From Eucriotettix oculatus (Eukaryota > Arthropoda > Insecta > Orthoptera > Tetrigidae): 64,000 nucleotides of DNA. Each line of letters begins with the position of its first letter. Position 1 is the first letter of the stretch. This document shows, in pieces, positions 47,261 through 56,140 of this stretch. A program made the translations under genes and the position numbers. The notes under the pieces were generated by a model. The model had not been told where the DNA came from, ran no database searches, and saw only the letters and a program-made list of their open reading frames with translations. The stretch spans positions 40,696,333 to 40,760,332 of the forward strand of contig CM067376.1 of the NCBI GenBank assembly GCA_034510155.1, given 5' to 3'.

Positions 47261-48180
47261 TATTTATAATCAAATTAATTACTTAAATTTCGATTAGTTT
47301 AATCGGTTCTTAACACAATATTTCTACCTAAAATAAAATTTTAATTACCAACAGTGTTGTCTTTAAGACAAGCTCATAAATGCCCTTTTTGTGTAATTAA
47401 TGGGTAGTGATTCTCAAATATTAATTTTTTGGAATGTTTGTGAAAACTTAAATCCAGGTTTTGTGAAACAGAAACAGATTTTGTGTGTAACATTGATAAA
47501 AGTTGGTGTTATATAATTTTTAATTAAACAGATTTATTTAAAAAACTTTTTCACACAATATGGGATCGCGTCCCATTTACGCAATCGATTATTCTACTCT
47601 ATTTTCGCTTCCTGGAGTCCTTATCTCCTCAGATAACTCGATAATGGGACAATCAGCTCGGTGACGTGCCTTAAAGCGAAGATTGGTATATCCCCTTTTC
47701 TTTTGTCTTTTACCTTCAGAGATTCCTCTGGGCTTGCTTCGTTACATAACTTCTCGTGCAAGTCCTTGTACATCTCCCTCAACTTTTACTGCCCTACTTA
47801 AACGTTACACGTACGTAATTGCTGCAACGGTGCTCAAACATGAACAACACACGTTACGTAAATGGCGCCGTGACGTTCACCGTCTATCCTCCTTTTCTGC
47901 AAATAATTCGTCATGTGTCGCGGACAAGAAAATTAACGTCTTGTTTATCTGGATCAACGTCTTGACATTATGAACAGATATGCACATATAACGATCGGCT
48001 AATGCACGATTACACTTGAGGCTGACAAATATAATCTCATTAAGTATCGTCGGCTGACATAAAAAGAACCAATTAACTGCCTTCATGAGTAGTAAAGATA
48101 TTAGGTTTATATTTTTATGTAATGGGTAGTAAAACTCTCTTTCGGTCATTGTTTTGAGAGTTATTTTATTTTTATAATGG
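47261..48180. other. No recognised gene; GC-richer block 47560-48000
   Basis: The plus frame 47683-47973 (96 codons) spans the GC-richer block. It has no recognised motif. The rest is AT-rich. Confidence 0.3.
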
Positions 48181-48213
48181 TAGCTTTCGGCAGTTATACT
48201 GCCATATTCATCC
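48181..48213 (-). ncRNA. Hammerhead-like motif with AGCT in place of ACGT
   Basis: Minus strand: AGGATGA (two changes from CTGATGA), stem II GGCAG/CTGCC (5 bp, perfect, loop TATAA), GAAA, and palindromic AGCT followed by A. The palindrome at the stem III position is kept although its sequence differs. Stem I is not evident. Confidence 0.35.
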
Positions 48214-48464
48214 TAATGATATAAAAAATCAATCAATATATTAGTTACAATTCAATTCTTAAAAAGCTTTAAAAAATATATCTGAGCTCCTCAAAAGGAT
48301 ATAAAAACTTTTACGTACCTTGCACTTACAAAATATTTAATATTATCCCTATTTTCAGTACAAAGTACGTTGTTAACATTATTAACATATTATTAATATT
48401 ATTATTTTTATATATAAGCCGAGTGTCCACATATAACACGGATAACCAAAGGTGATGCCATGAA

Positions 48465-48660
48465 ATTCTCAGATTTTTGATGACGTTGAATTACTTGAAG
48501 AAATTAATTTCGTTGCGGTTCGAATTTAGATACATCAGCCGCAAGATTTTGGAGGATAAAACTACAAATTGTTAAAGTTATTGATGTTCAGAATATATAA
48601 CACTTCAGTATCTGAATCCAGGGACTTGGATGATAATTTTGAAAGTTAAGGGTTCAATAC
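48465..48660 (+). repeat. Dispersed repeat F4, copy 2
   Basis: TTGAATTACTTGAAGAAATT, GGAGGATAAAACTACAAATT, ACACTTCAGTATCTGAATCC and AGGGACTTGGATGATAATTT follow the same order as 46875-47260 without the MITE. Confidence 0.65.
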
Positions 48661-49164
48661 ATCTCTTTTAACACTCCTTATTTACCTAATGTACCACACA
48701 AGAAATTAATAAAAATATTAATACTTAACTGAATGTTAATAAATACCAAAGTAAAGACTCAATTACTATTCCGTAATGATAAATTAAACGGACGAAAAAA
48801 TATTTTTGAAGTACGGAAGAAAATATATTTAAAGGTTTAAATACACAATTTTTTTCATAAATAAACGTTACAGACAATTTTATAGATCTTTAATACATTT
48901 AAGTTATTTACATTGGCCGTTACCGTCACAAAATTATTAATCATTCGATAAAAGCTATCTATTTAAAATTTATATGATGAAGCCAACCAATATGGACGAA
49001 CGTCTTAGGTGTATTAAATAAATGTAAAACGTTGTTTGATGAGAAACTGGATGCATTGTTTATTTATTTATAATTAAATTTTTGGTCACTTAGTTTGGTC
49101 GTATAATGTAACCGTGGGTATATAAAATCGAAAAATTCAGCAACCAGAAGAAACTAATTTGTAT
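48661..49164. other. No recognisable feature
   Basis: AT-rich DNA. Confidence 0.4.
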
Positions 49165-49200
49165 GTGAGGAAGTCCGAAATACGAGGACGAAACTCAGTA
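49165..49200 (+). ncRNA. Hammerhead-like motif, clean stem II and GAAAC box
   Basis: GTGAGGA (first position C changed to G, otherwise CTGANGA), one extra A, stem II GTCC/GGAC (loop GAAATACGA), then GAAAC. The following ACTC is not palindromic and stem I is not evident. The extra purine before stem II matches the other motifs here. Confidence 0.4.
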
Positions 49201-49846
49201 ACAATTTGTTGTATTAATGTATCTTTTCATAATTTTTACTATAAAATCAGACATATGAAATACTATTTAGATTTTCATAATTAATAATAAAGTACGTTAC
49301 ATCTATCGATACAAAATTTTCATAATAAAATTTCCACTCACCCAAAATTTTGACAAGATTCGTGAAAACAGGAGCTGCTAGTTGTTGATGGGGCGAATAT
49401 AATTCTTATTTAAATTAGCAACTATTTAAAACAGGATATTGATTATGTAGACAAATTAAAAATATCGTACTCTTAGTTTGAAATGGCTGCAGTTCAGATA
49501 ATTTCACCTTATCAAGAGACTAATAACTATAAAAATATACAAGAAAAGTGTTTCTTTGAAATTAATAATGGGAGCAAATTTTCAACCATATTGGTTAGTC
49601 AAATTTCTGGGTAAAATGTTATGAAATAAAGAGGTATGGATATATTTATCTGATGTCCGTGTACACGAATGAATGCACAGCGAAATTAATCAGAAATAAT
49701 TTAATAACATAGCCCTAAAAATCTTAACCCGTTGTCTCGTCCTGATTCGTTATCCGGTGTACAATGCACTTGAAGTCGTTTAATTATCTGAAATCCACAA
49801 ATTTACAAATAAACAAATCAGCCAACACGCCAAATAATTTAAGTTC

Positions 49847-49890
49847 ACTTACAACGTTCCGTCCAGGTATTTGGGCTTCTTCAGGTACAT
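49847..49890 (-). ncRNA. Hammerhead-like motif, family C
   Basis: Minus strand: stem I TAC/GTA, perfect first box CTGAAGA, one extra A, an imperfect stem II (GCCC...GGAC, loop AAATACCT), GGAACGTT. Downstream reads TTGGCGTGTTGGCTGATTTG then TTTATTTGTAAAT, which parallels the family A tail. Confidence 0.45.
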
Positions 49891-50200
49891 AAAGTAATTT
49901 ATTGCCAACTGAAGTTAATTACAGACAAAAAAGTTAAAACAATTATAAATATGAATAGTCAATATTGCGTAAAATATAAAATGTTCAGTTTTGAAATAAA
50001 TTATAAAAATAATACAAACTTGCATTTTGAATGGATAAAAATATATAAAATTACGATAAATCTGATAAACCAAGTAAAAATGGTATTTAATTAAGTGTTG
50101 ATTAAAATATTTAGTATAAAATATATAAAGTATATTTAACTTATCATTGCCATTTTTACTACAATTATCAGTGCTTGGTTATCTGTTTTGTTTTAAGAGA

Positions 50201-50545
50201 TATCAGGCTACATGAGAGTGATCCTGAAACAGTCAACTCCCCTTTAATAGCGTAGGAAAGTAATTGCAAAAGGGGGAATGTGGAATGTAGAGCAAGGATT
50301 AACTCAGACCTCCGGGATATAGTTTAAAGTGATTCACCTAAAAAGATGCATCAGGTAGATCGGGCTATTGGGTACTATTCTCACGCCCTTCCGAATGATC
50401 ACCAGTTTTAGGGGGAAGGTGGCCGACTGATCCAATTGAATCAGCTGACAACTGATACCAAGGTCTTTGACCCCAGTACATACACCTCCCAAAAGAGATG
50501 AAGGTGCCTCGGCATGTGAGAATCTTGAGAAAGATCGAGGAATCC
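50201..50545 (+). repeat. Dispersed repeat F1 with an internal deletion
   Basis: CAGGCTACATGAGAGTGATC, AACTCCCCTTTAATAGCGTA, CTATTCTCACGCCCTTCCGA, GGTGGCCGACTGATCCAATT, ACCCCAGTACATACACCTCC and GTGCCTCGGCATGTGAGAAT. The section between CTTCCGAATGA and the GGCCGACTGATCC hairpin is shortened. Confidence 0.8.
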
Positions 50546-50985
50546 TCGAAAGTAAGCACCATTATGACTCTCGAGAATCACCTGCTAGAGTAAGCTCACA
50601 TAGATATCCTTTTAGACAACATTTATTGAAAATTCTACACAATTTATTTATAAAACATCAAGATTTGGATGATTATAACAGAGAAATTTGTATATTAGTA
50701 ATTTTTTCATGACAAATATTTTATGTCAATTTATTTTTAACTATCAATTTCATATCTAAGCAATTCGGCAGTAAATATTATTGAATTATTAAAAGTATTG
50801 AAAATAGGAGCTTCACATTGCCATTTAAATTACTACTGCCGGAAAATAATTCAAAATAGTAGTTGAATTAAATATCTTTTTAAGACACTGTTTTTCCGAA
50901 ATAATCTGTTCTCTACTTTTATCATTTAATTTACATTGATTTCTTGTCCTTGGCCTTTAAAAGTTGATACTGCATTGTCCTCATG
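50546..50985. other. No recognisable feature
   Basis: AT-rich DNA. Confidence 0.4.
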
Positions 50986-50989
50986 TCAA

Positions 50990-51250
50990 CTAAAGGAGTT
51001 CTATTATTATCTCCTTGCATACTTTTCCTATGGCTTCTTCCATTTCTTGGCAGGAGATGCTGAACCCAAGAAGAAAATTTTCAGTTGCACGCAACTGGGA
51101 CACAACGGTTTGTAGGCACGACAAAGTCCCGCAATATCCTCCAAAAATCTTGGAAACATATTTCATCATGTTGTTGTTAGCTGAATTAACAGTCGTCAAT
51201 GAGAAAGAGGAGAAATGATAATTCGAGTTCAATTCATGGCTGCTGACCAC
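50990..51250 (-). other. Possible exon, unidentified
   Basis: An 86-codon minus-strand frame. A good 3' splice site (pyrimidine-rich tract ending TTAATTCAG, about 51185-51195) would begin an exon at AACAACAACATGATGAAATA. The frame continues with SKIFGGYCGTLSCLQTVVSQ and RATENFLLGF, and a possible donor GGAAAA|GTATGC lies near 51023. No family is recognised. Composition is only slightly GC-richer than the flanks. Confidence 0.2.
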
Positions 51251-51671
51251 TTCCTCAAACTATCGAAATTAATGATTATATTGGTGTCTACGTACTGGGA
51301 AAATTATAATATTTTTCAAGTTTCGCTTAGAATTTTCTAAAAAGAAAGTGTCTGTATGCGAATTTCCGCGACATGTTGCACGCATGTTCGTCCTTGGCAG
51401 CCTGGCACGAGTTTCTCTGAACAAATCATGTTATCTGGCTGTAGATAATTCTGGAACACCTATCGCCAGCTGCAAACTCACGGTGCATTACCTCAGCTGA
51501 CTAACCATCCGTACGCAAACATTTTCACAGACATTTATAGCTGTTTCGTGGCCCAGGCCATAAATATGGACTTGGTTCGCCTATTTTTACCTGTGTCAAC
51601 TCATCTCTCTTGTCTTGCAGAATGTTCTTCTTTCCACACGACAGATTTCATTGTTTTGTAGTCCGTAGACG
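51251..51671. other. No recognised gene
   Basis: GC-richer 51360-51640 without a frame. A strong-looking pyrimidine tract and AG (CTCATCTCTCTTGTCTTGCAG, ends at about 51620) leads only into a short frame. Confidence 0.3.
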
Positions 51672-51735
51672 ATATAAGAATAATACCTAAGTGTTCCGGA
51701 GTCCCGCAAGGCTCTATCCTGGGTCCAATTAATTC
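51672..51735 (+). mobile_element. Non-LTR reverse transcriptase fragment
   Basis: The frame reads KCSGVPQGSILGPI (about 51695-51735), the conserved G-V-P-Q-G-S-x-L-G-P block of reverse transcriptases from Jockey/CR1-like elements. The expected continuation LLF.L.ND is missing and a stop lies shortly upstream. It is a different LINE lineage from the one at 42735, whose block reads GVREGF. Confidence 0.65.
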
Positions 51736-52890
51736 AATATCCGCTTCCTACGAAGAATCGCTTTCTTGCTGAGAGCTGCGATATTTTTAGAGGAATTATT
51801 AAGACGGTGGATAAGCTTAAGATCATTCAACTAGCTGGGTGCTCGGTGATGCCGCTGAAGTATTTCAACCGACTATATTCTCTTTGTCAACACGTCATTA
51901 AACCATCAGCAATAGCGTCTCATTTTTGAAAATTCATGTTTTCACATTTCCTTCCTTACGACGTCATAACCACCGCGATGACTCAATATCCACTGTTACC
52001 GTAAATAAAACAGTCAATTACACCTGTAAGGAGAAGATACTTGAAACATCTCTTCGGTCTGATTAACGTGAAATAATACATAAATACATCTTTAAAAGTC
52101 AATTAACTGCCCTGTGACTTTTTTACTTATTAATTAACTAAGAAAAAGTATTATTACTTAGATAAAGGTCTAGATAAATTGGCAGATATATTATCTGGGC
52201 CTGATTATCATTAAATAATGTGTTTACCCTGATGTAGTCAGTCAAACGTTAAATATAGTTTAAATATATCTAACTTTTTACTTTCGCTATGACGTGGTTT
52301 TTCTCTAACGCCGTCGCCGCCGCCACCGTACGCACGTAGTCGATAAAAATCTCGCTTGGCAGGGAGCGTGAGGGAATATTGTATCTTGTTATAAGTTTTA
52401 TATACTTTAAGAGGAGGAGCTTTGAATGGTATAGGAAATCATAAGGGACCAACAAAATCTTAGAGCACTAATAATTATCTTGCGACCTTTTTTGGATTGG
52501 CAGGGCAGAGGGATGGAAGAAACCTGTTCAAAATATCGACATAAATCTTCTCTGGGCAGAAAAACAACAAAACTTCATTGCAATCAGAATAATGATATAG
52601 GAAATAATAAGGGACATACATGAAGTCGCAGAGCAGATGATGGGCGTCAAATATACATTGCCTTTTATTTATATAGATAATTAACAGCTCTTTAGTGGAT
52701 ATTTATGCTCTCAACAGGTTGACTATGAATATTACACGTTATTTTTCTGCGGTAACAACTATCCTGTTGGTATAGTATGTAGTTTTATTAATTTCTTACG
52801 CCCACGTCCAATAGTCAAGACGTATGACACGATCTATCAGAAATTTCTCCACCATAAAGTAGAACTCATTCACATGAATTTTTTCATAAA
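51736..52890. other. No recognised gene
   Basis: A short repeated phrase (TATAGGAAATCATAAGGGAC near 52429 and TATAGGAAATAATAAGGGAC near 52596) suggests a decayed direct duplication. Nothing else supported. Confidence 0.35.
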
Positions 52891-52931
52891 ATACGTAGAA
52901 TAACCAAAAGTCAGAAATAGAAGAATTGTAT

Positions 52932-52978
52932 TTGAATTAAACGTTTCGTCCCCAACTTTCAAGACCTCCTCAATTGAA
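52932..52978 (-). ncRNA. Hammerhead-like motif, left arm of the family B element
   Basis: Minus strand: TTGAGGA (C of the first box changed to T), an extra G, stem II GTCTT paired with GGGAC (two G-U pairs), then GAAACGTTT. Compared with the right arm, stem II uses different bases but still pairs. Confidence 0.5.
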
Positions 52979-53052
52979 ATATAAAATTTTCGTGTTGCTG
53001 CTTTCGACCCTGACGTTGCGTAGGCAACACGAAATTTGATAATATTTTAATT

Positions 53053-53097
53053 AATGAACTGAGGAGACCCGAAAGATGGGGACGAAGCGTTTTAATT
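53053..53097 (+). ncRNA. Hammerhead-like motif, right arm of the family B element
   Basis: Stem I AATGAA (53053-53058) with TTAATT (53092-53097), five of six pairs. The first box is a perfect CTGAGGA. Stem II GACCC...GGGGAC is imperfect, loop GAAAGAT. The second box is GAAGCGTT (one change). Confidence 0.5.
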
Positions 53098-53140
53098 CAA
53101 ATTAAATTCCTCTATTTATGACTTTTAGCCATTCTTTGTA

Positions 53141-54194
53141 ATATATTTATAATATTAAATCCAATTAATTTAATTACTCTGTTTTAATTAATTAATTTAC
53201 TTATTATACTCAACACGATTTTATTCAGCTTAATAAATAATAAGAAAAAAACAGGTAACCGTAAACGGTGTATAAAGTTCAAGAGATGAAAGGAACAATG
53301 TGACACTACAAATGGTAAATATGTATAAAAATAAAATACATCAGAAAGCAAAACAACAATATTTTTTCCGTAAGCGGTATAAAAATTTTAAGAAGTGAAA
53401 ACTGTAAAACATTTCAAATTGAAAATTTATTATAAATATTTATAGAAAGGAAAGACAATATTTTTTATGTAAAGAACCAGTAATGAAATATTTCAAATCT
53501 CAAAATTACATAACAATTTTTTCTTCTTAAAAATGTATGGATGAGGAAAACAACGACGGTATTTTGTATAATTAAAATATAAAGGATTATAAAAAAAGGA
53601 ACATACAAATAAATATATTTTTCAGTGGATTTAGATCTTGGTTGATTGTCCAAACTGCTTGAAATAACCAGAATCACATGTTACCGGAGATTAAGACGTC
53701 AACAGATAAACTATAGTGAATAATAAGCATGTGACTTCGTAGATTTGCCCAATCTGTGACTCAATTCTAAGAAACGTTTTCAAACTTATCTCTTTTATGC
53801 CGATACGGTAAAACAGTGCTACACGATTCCCACTGAAACATCTTTAAAACGATCTGTAAGTGCGAGGGAAATTTCTTCAAATATTTCTAATGTATGGTCA
53901 TCTTGTAAAGACATTTATTGGGAAGGGGGGGCAGGTTAACTTTACTACTTAAAATTATAATATATTAAGGGATCAATTACGAAAGGTTTTATTATAGAAA
54001 AGCAAAGATTAAATTTTAAATTATGAATTAATAACAAGAACATTTTATCAAAAGCATTTGATAAAAAATACACAAATAAAAAAAGTTTGCAGTAGTAAAA
54101 TTTTTATCAAGACTTTAAAATCAAGATCATCTGTGGAGTGGACCGAAAGAAGCAATGTAATTGTTGTGGCAATGTGGACACTATTTAATTAAAA
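53141..54194. other. Intergenic DNA upstream of the candidate gene
   Basis: AT-rich. I cannot point to a convincing TATA box or initiator for the gene that may start at 54195. Confidence 0.35.
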
Positions 54195-54427
54195 ATGAAC
54201 AATACTAAGGACGTCTGCAACTGCCTTTTGGCTGCGCTCTGCTTTGTGATGATGGCTGGAACACCTTTGAATCAGGCTGATCTCGTTGTTTGCTTTGGAC
54301 CGATTGTCCTGAGACTCCTACTAAGTAATCTGCGTATACTAAGGTCTCAAAATCTCGAGGCCGTTCTCAACTGCTGCTTTCACATTATCTACCACTCTAC
54401 CTCAAAATTAGTTCCCACGTATGCCAG
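54195..54427 (+). CDS. Candidate first coding exon of a multi-pass membrane protein, possibly an insect odorant receptor
   Basis: From ATG 54195 (in-frame stop 9 bases upstream) the frame runs 77 codons and ends two bases into a codon at a 5' splice site CCAG|GTAGGA. GC content is well above the flanks, as expected for an insect exon. There are two hydrophobic segments, about residues 8-22 (CNCLLAALCFVMMAG) and 28-43 (ADLVVCFGPIVLRLLL), followed by an amphipathic stretch LRSQNLEAVLNCCFHIIYH. Insect odorant receptors often open with two membrane helices and then a loop leading to a third; this layout fits, but no diagnostic residue is present. The exon ends in phase 2 and the exon at 55093 supplies the single base needed (AG+T, Ser). 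The true start could be in an earlier exon. Alternatives are another small membrane protein or a chance frame. Confidence 0.4.
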
Positions 54428-54430
54428 GTA

Positions 54431-54612
54431 GGAATCCTTAGCCGTCCTACATAATTCCGGCAACCAATCGGCTGCAATTAGCAATCGAAACTTTATCTGC
54501 AAGAGGTAAACATCGCATATATATATATGTTGGCTGCAAATTCTTCAAGTACACACGGTTGGTAATTGCAGCCAATTGACTGCCGGAATTATGTAGGAGG
54601 GCTAAGGATTCC
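54431..54612. mobile_element. 182-bp MITE inserted at a TA inside a 5' splice site
   Basis: The left arm GGAATCCTTAGCCGTCCTAC... (54431-54480) and the right arm ending GCTAAGGATTCC (to 54612) are inverted copies: about 50 bp with few differences. TA flanks both sides (54429-54430 and 54613-54614), as with Tc1/mariner-type MITEs. An (AT)n run lies in the centre (54515-54528). The left TA is bases +2 and +3 of the presumed splice donor of the preceding exon. Confidence 0.8.
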
Positions 54613-54614
54613 TA

Positions 54615-55092
54615 TCTACCATACATGGTAATGGATTATATATATATGACGGATAACCCATTTTCGTTATAGGGTCATTCTCCTCTATTCGCGTACTTTT
54701 AATGATATACAATCTGTTTAGTACCATCGTTTCCCCATTACCCGTTGACCACACCATTCAATATTTTAAGTTTAACTTTAGGGGAAAAAGTTGTCCTAAA
54801 ATCATGCTTTCAAAATGTTGACCATTTGTAGGCTGTAGCCTTTGCAATTTAGTAATTTATTTATACAATAACAAAGTTTAAGGGAAATGATTAGAAGAAT
54901 TTGAAAATGAAAATAAATAATATATAGTAGTCCGAATCCATTTTATACCTGACAAAACTCTCAATTCAGTATGAAACTTTGAGGTAATTTTAATGGTATT
55001 TCATTATTTCAGACACCCTTTGTTGGTTTTTATTCATTAATTTTAAATTAAATACAATTTTGTACAGTAGAATCATTTAATATATTTTGCAG
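54615..55092 (+). other. Intron remainder of the candidate gene
   Basis: AT-rich DNA between the MITE and a 3' splice site (TATATTTTGCAG, ending 55092). The deduced intron is 54428-55092, 665 bp, of which 182 bp is the MITE. Confidence 0.35.
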
Positions 55093-55207
55093 TGGCCAGG
55101 TAGATAAATCTCTTGTTCGGGCGTCGCAACGTCTAGGAAAGTTGGCTGCCATCATGACTATTTTTACGTTTGGAGTTACAGCTCGTAAGAGCTCCATCTA
55201 TCTGCAG
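55093..55207 (+). CDS. Candidate second coding exon of the same membrane protein
   Basis: This 115-base exon starts after TATTTTGCAG and ends at CTGCAG|GTAAAC, both good consensus splice sites. Read in the phase left by the first exon it is fully open: one base, then 38 codons, GQVDKSLVRASQRLGKLAAI followed by MTIFTFGVTARKSSIYLQ. The basic RASQRLGK segment followed by a hydrophobic segment (LAAIMTIFTFGVTA) resembles the start of the third helix in insect odorant receptors, where an arginine-rich loop precedes the helix. GC content is again raised. The exon ends in phase 0. I could not find the following exons with confidence in the next 9 kb; they may lie beyond long introns or the window, or the gene may be broken. 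Confidence 0.4.
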
Positions 55208-55894
55208 GTAAACCATTGTCTTAAAGTTGTGCTCTTACGAAATGAGTATTTTCTCGTTGTGTATTTTTAGCCTTGCAGAGCGCTCTGTGGAAACAATCTC
55301 TTCCCTCATTAAATATCTATATTACTGTAGCTTTAATATTTTAAAATATTACTTTCCATTTCTCATCTCGTCTCGAATCTCTTTCAACAGATCATTTGTT
55401 ACCGAATCCAACCATATTGCTTTCAAAATTATTATCTACGTTAATATTTAACTAATTCCTAATATTTTATATGATTATAAATGTCTGATATACTTTAAAT
55501 TTACAATCAGTTAGACAAAAATAATAAAGCAAATGACGAAACAACAACTACACAACTTAATAATTTATCATATTCTATTACTTTATACAATTTTTAGCAT
55601 AATTAATATAAAATGAGAATGCAAAAAAAACATAATTTTTGGTGCTACAATATTAAAGGAACAAGAACAACATTGCATGGACACTTTCTCTCAGGGTAAT
55701 TTACTGTACGCAGATAAAATGGTAAAATTTAATGTAGTGACAAATTGTGAATATAATTTTTGTAAACGTTTATATAAATAATTTTTCACTGGCTTTATAT
55801 TTCTAGAATAAGGCCTCAGAAAACTCTCTCTCTCTGCTTCTCGCAGAGTTTATCTCCTTATAATCACTTTCCTGAAATAAAATCACTGAACTGT
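55208..55894. other. Possible intron; no further exon identified
   Basis: AT-rich. The frame at 55227-55451 is AT-biased. A pyrimidine-rich tract CTCTCTCTCTGCTTCTCGCAG (about 55827-55847) resembles a 3' splice site, but the frame after it runs into the F3 repeat. Confidence 0.3.
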
Positions 55895-56140
55895 GCTTTT
55901 TATTATCACTTAACTTTCTTGCCTTCTAAAATCAACTGCGTTCAGCTACTGCCTGGAAAAATTTCCATTCTCGGACACTCGGCAGAAGGTCAGCTAATAA
56001 ATTATGTCTAACTTCTCCGCCGCCGAACACTCCTCTTTACCGAGTCTGCCTCCACAAGATGTAGACAAATGCTCCACTTTGTTCAGTCTTTTAATTACAA
56101 ACAAATATTCTGGGCACCTTCAAATTTGCCTCATTACAAT
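55895..56140 (+). repeat. Dispersed repeat F3, copy 2
   Basis: CACTCGGCAGAAGGTCAGCT, AATAAATTATGTCTAACTTC, TCCGCCGCCGAACACTCCTC and TTTACCGAGTCTGCCTCCAC match 20785-21110 in order. Confidence 0.65.

Larger units (their letters stand above)
52892..53140. mobile_element. Foldback element, family B (249 bp), a hammerhead-like motif in each arm
   Basis: The left arm, read outward on the minus strand, and the right arm on the plus strand share ATTTATGACTTTT(A/G)G(C/G) and TTTAATTCAAAT, the hammerhead-like core and AAATTTCGTGTTGC near the centre. The whole sequence folds back on itself. Related single ends lie at 2975-3135 and 25185-25370. Confidence 0.75.

Noticed and set aside
55827..56060. Third exon of the candidate receptor gene after the CTTCTCGCAG acceptor
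   Set aside because: The frame is open for about 55 codons but runs into repeat F3, has no hydrophobic segment and reaches a stop without a donor site.
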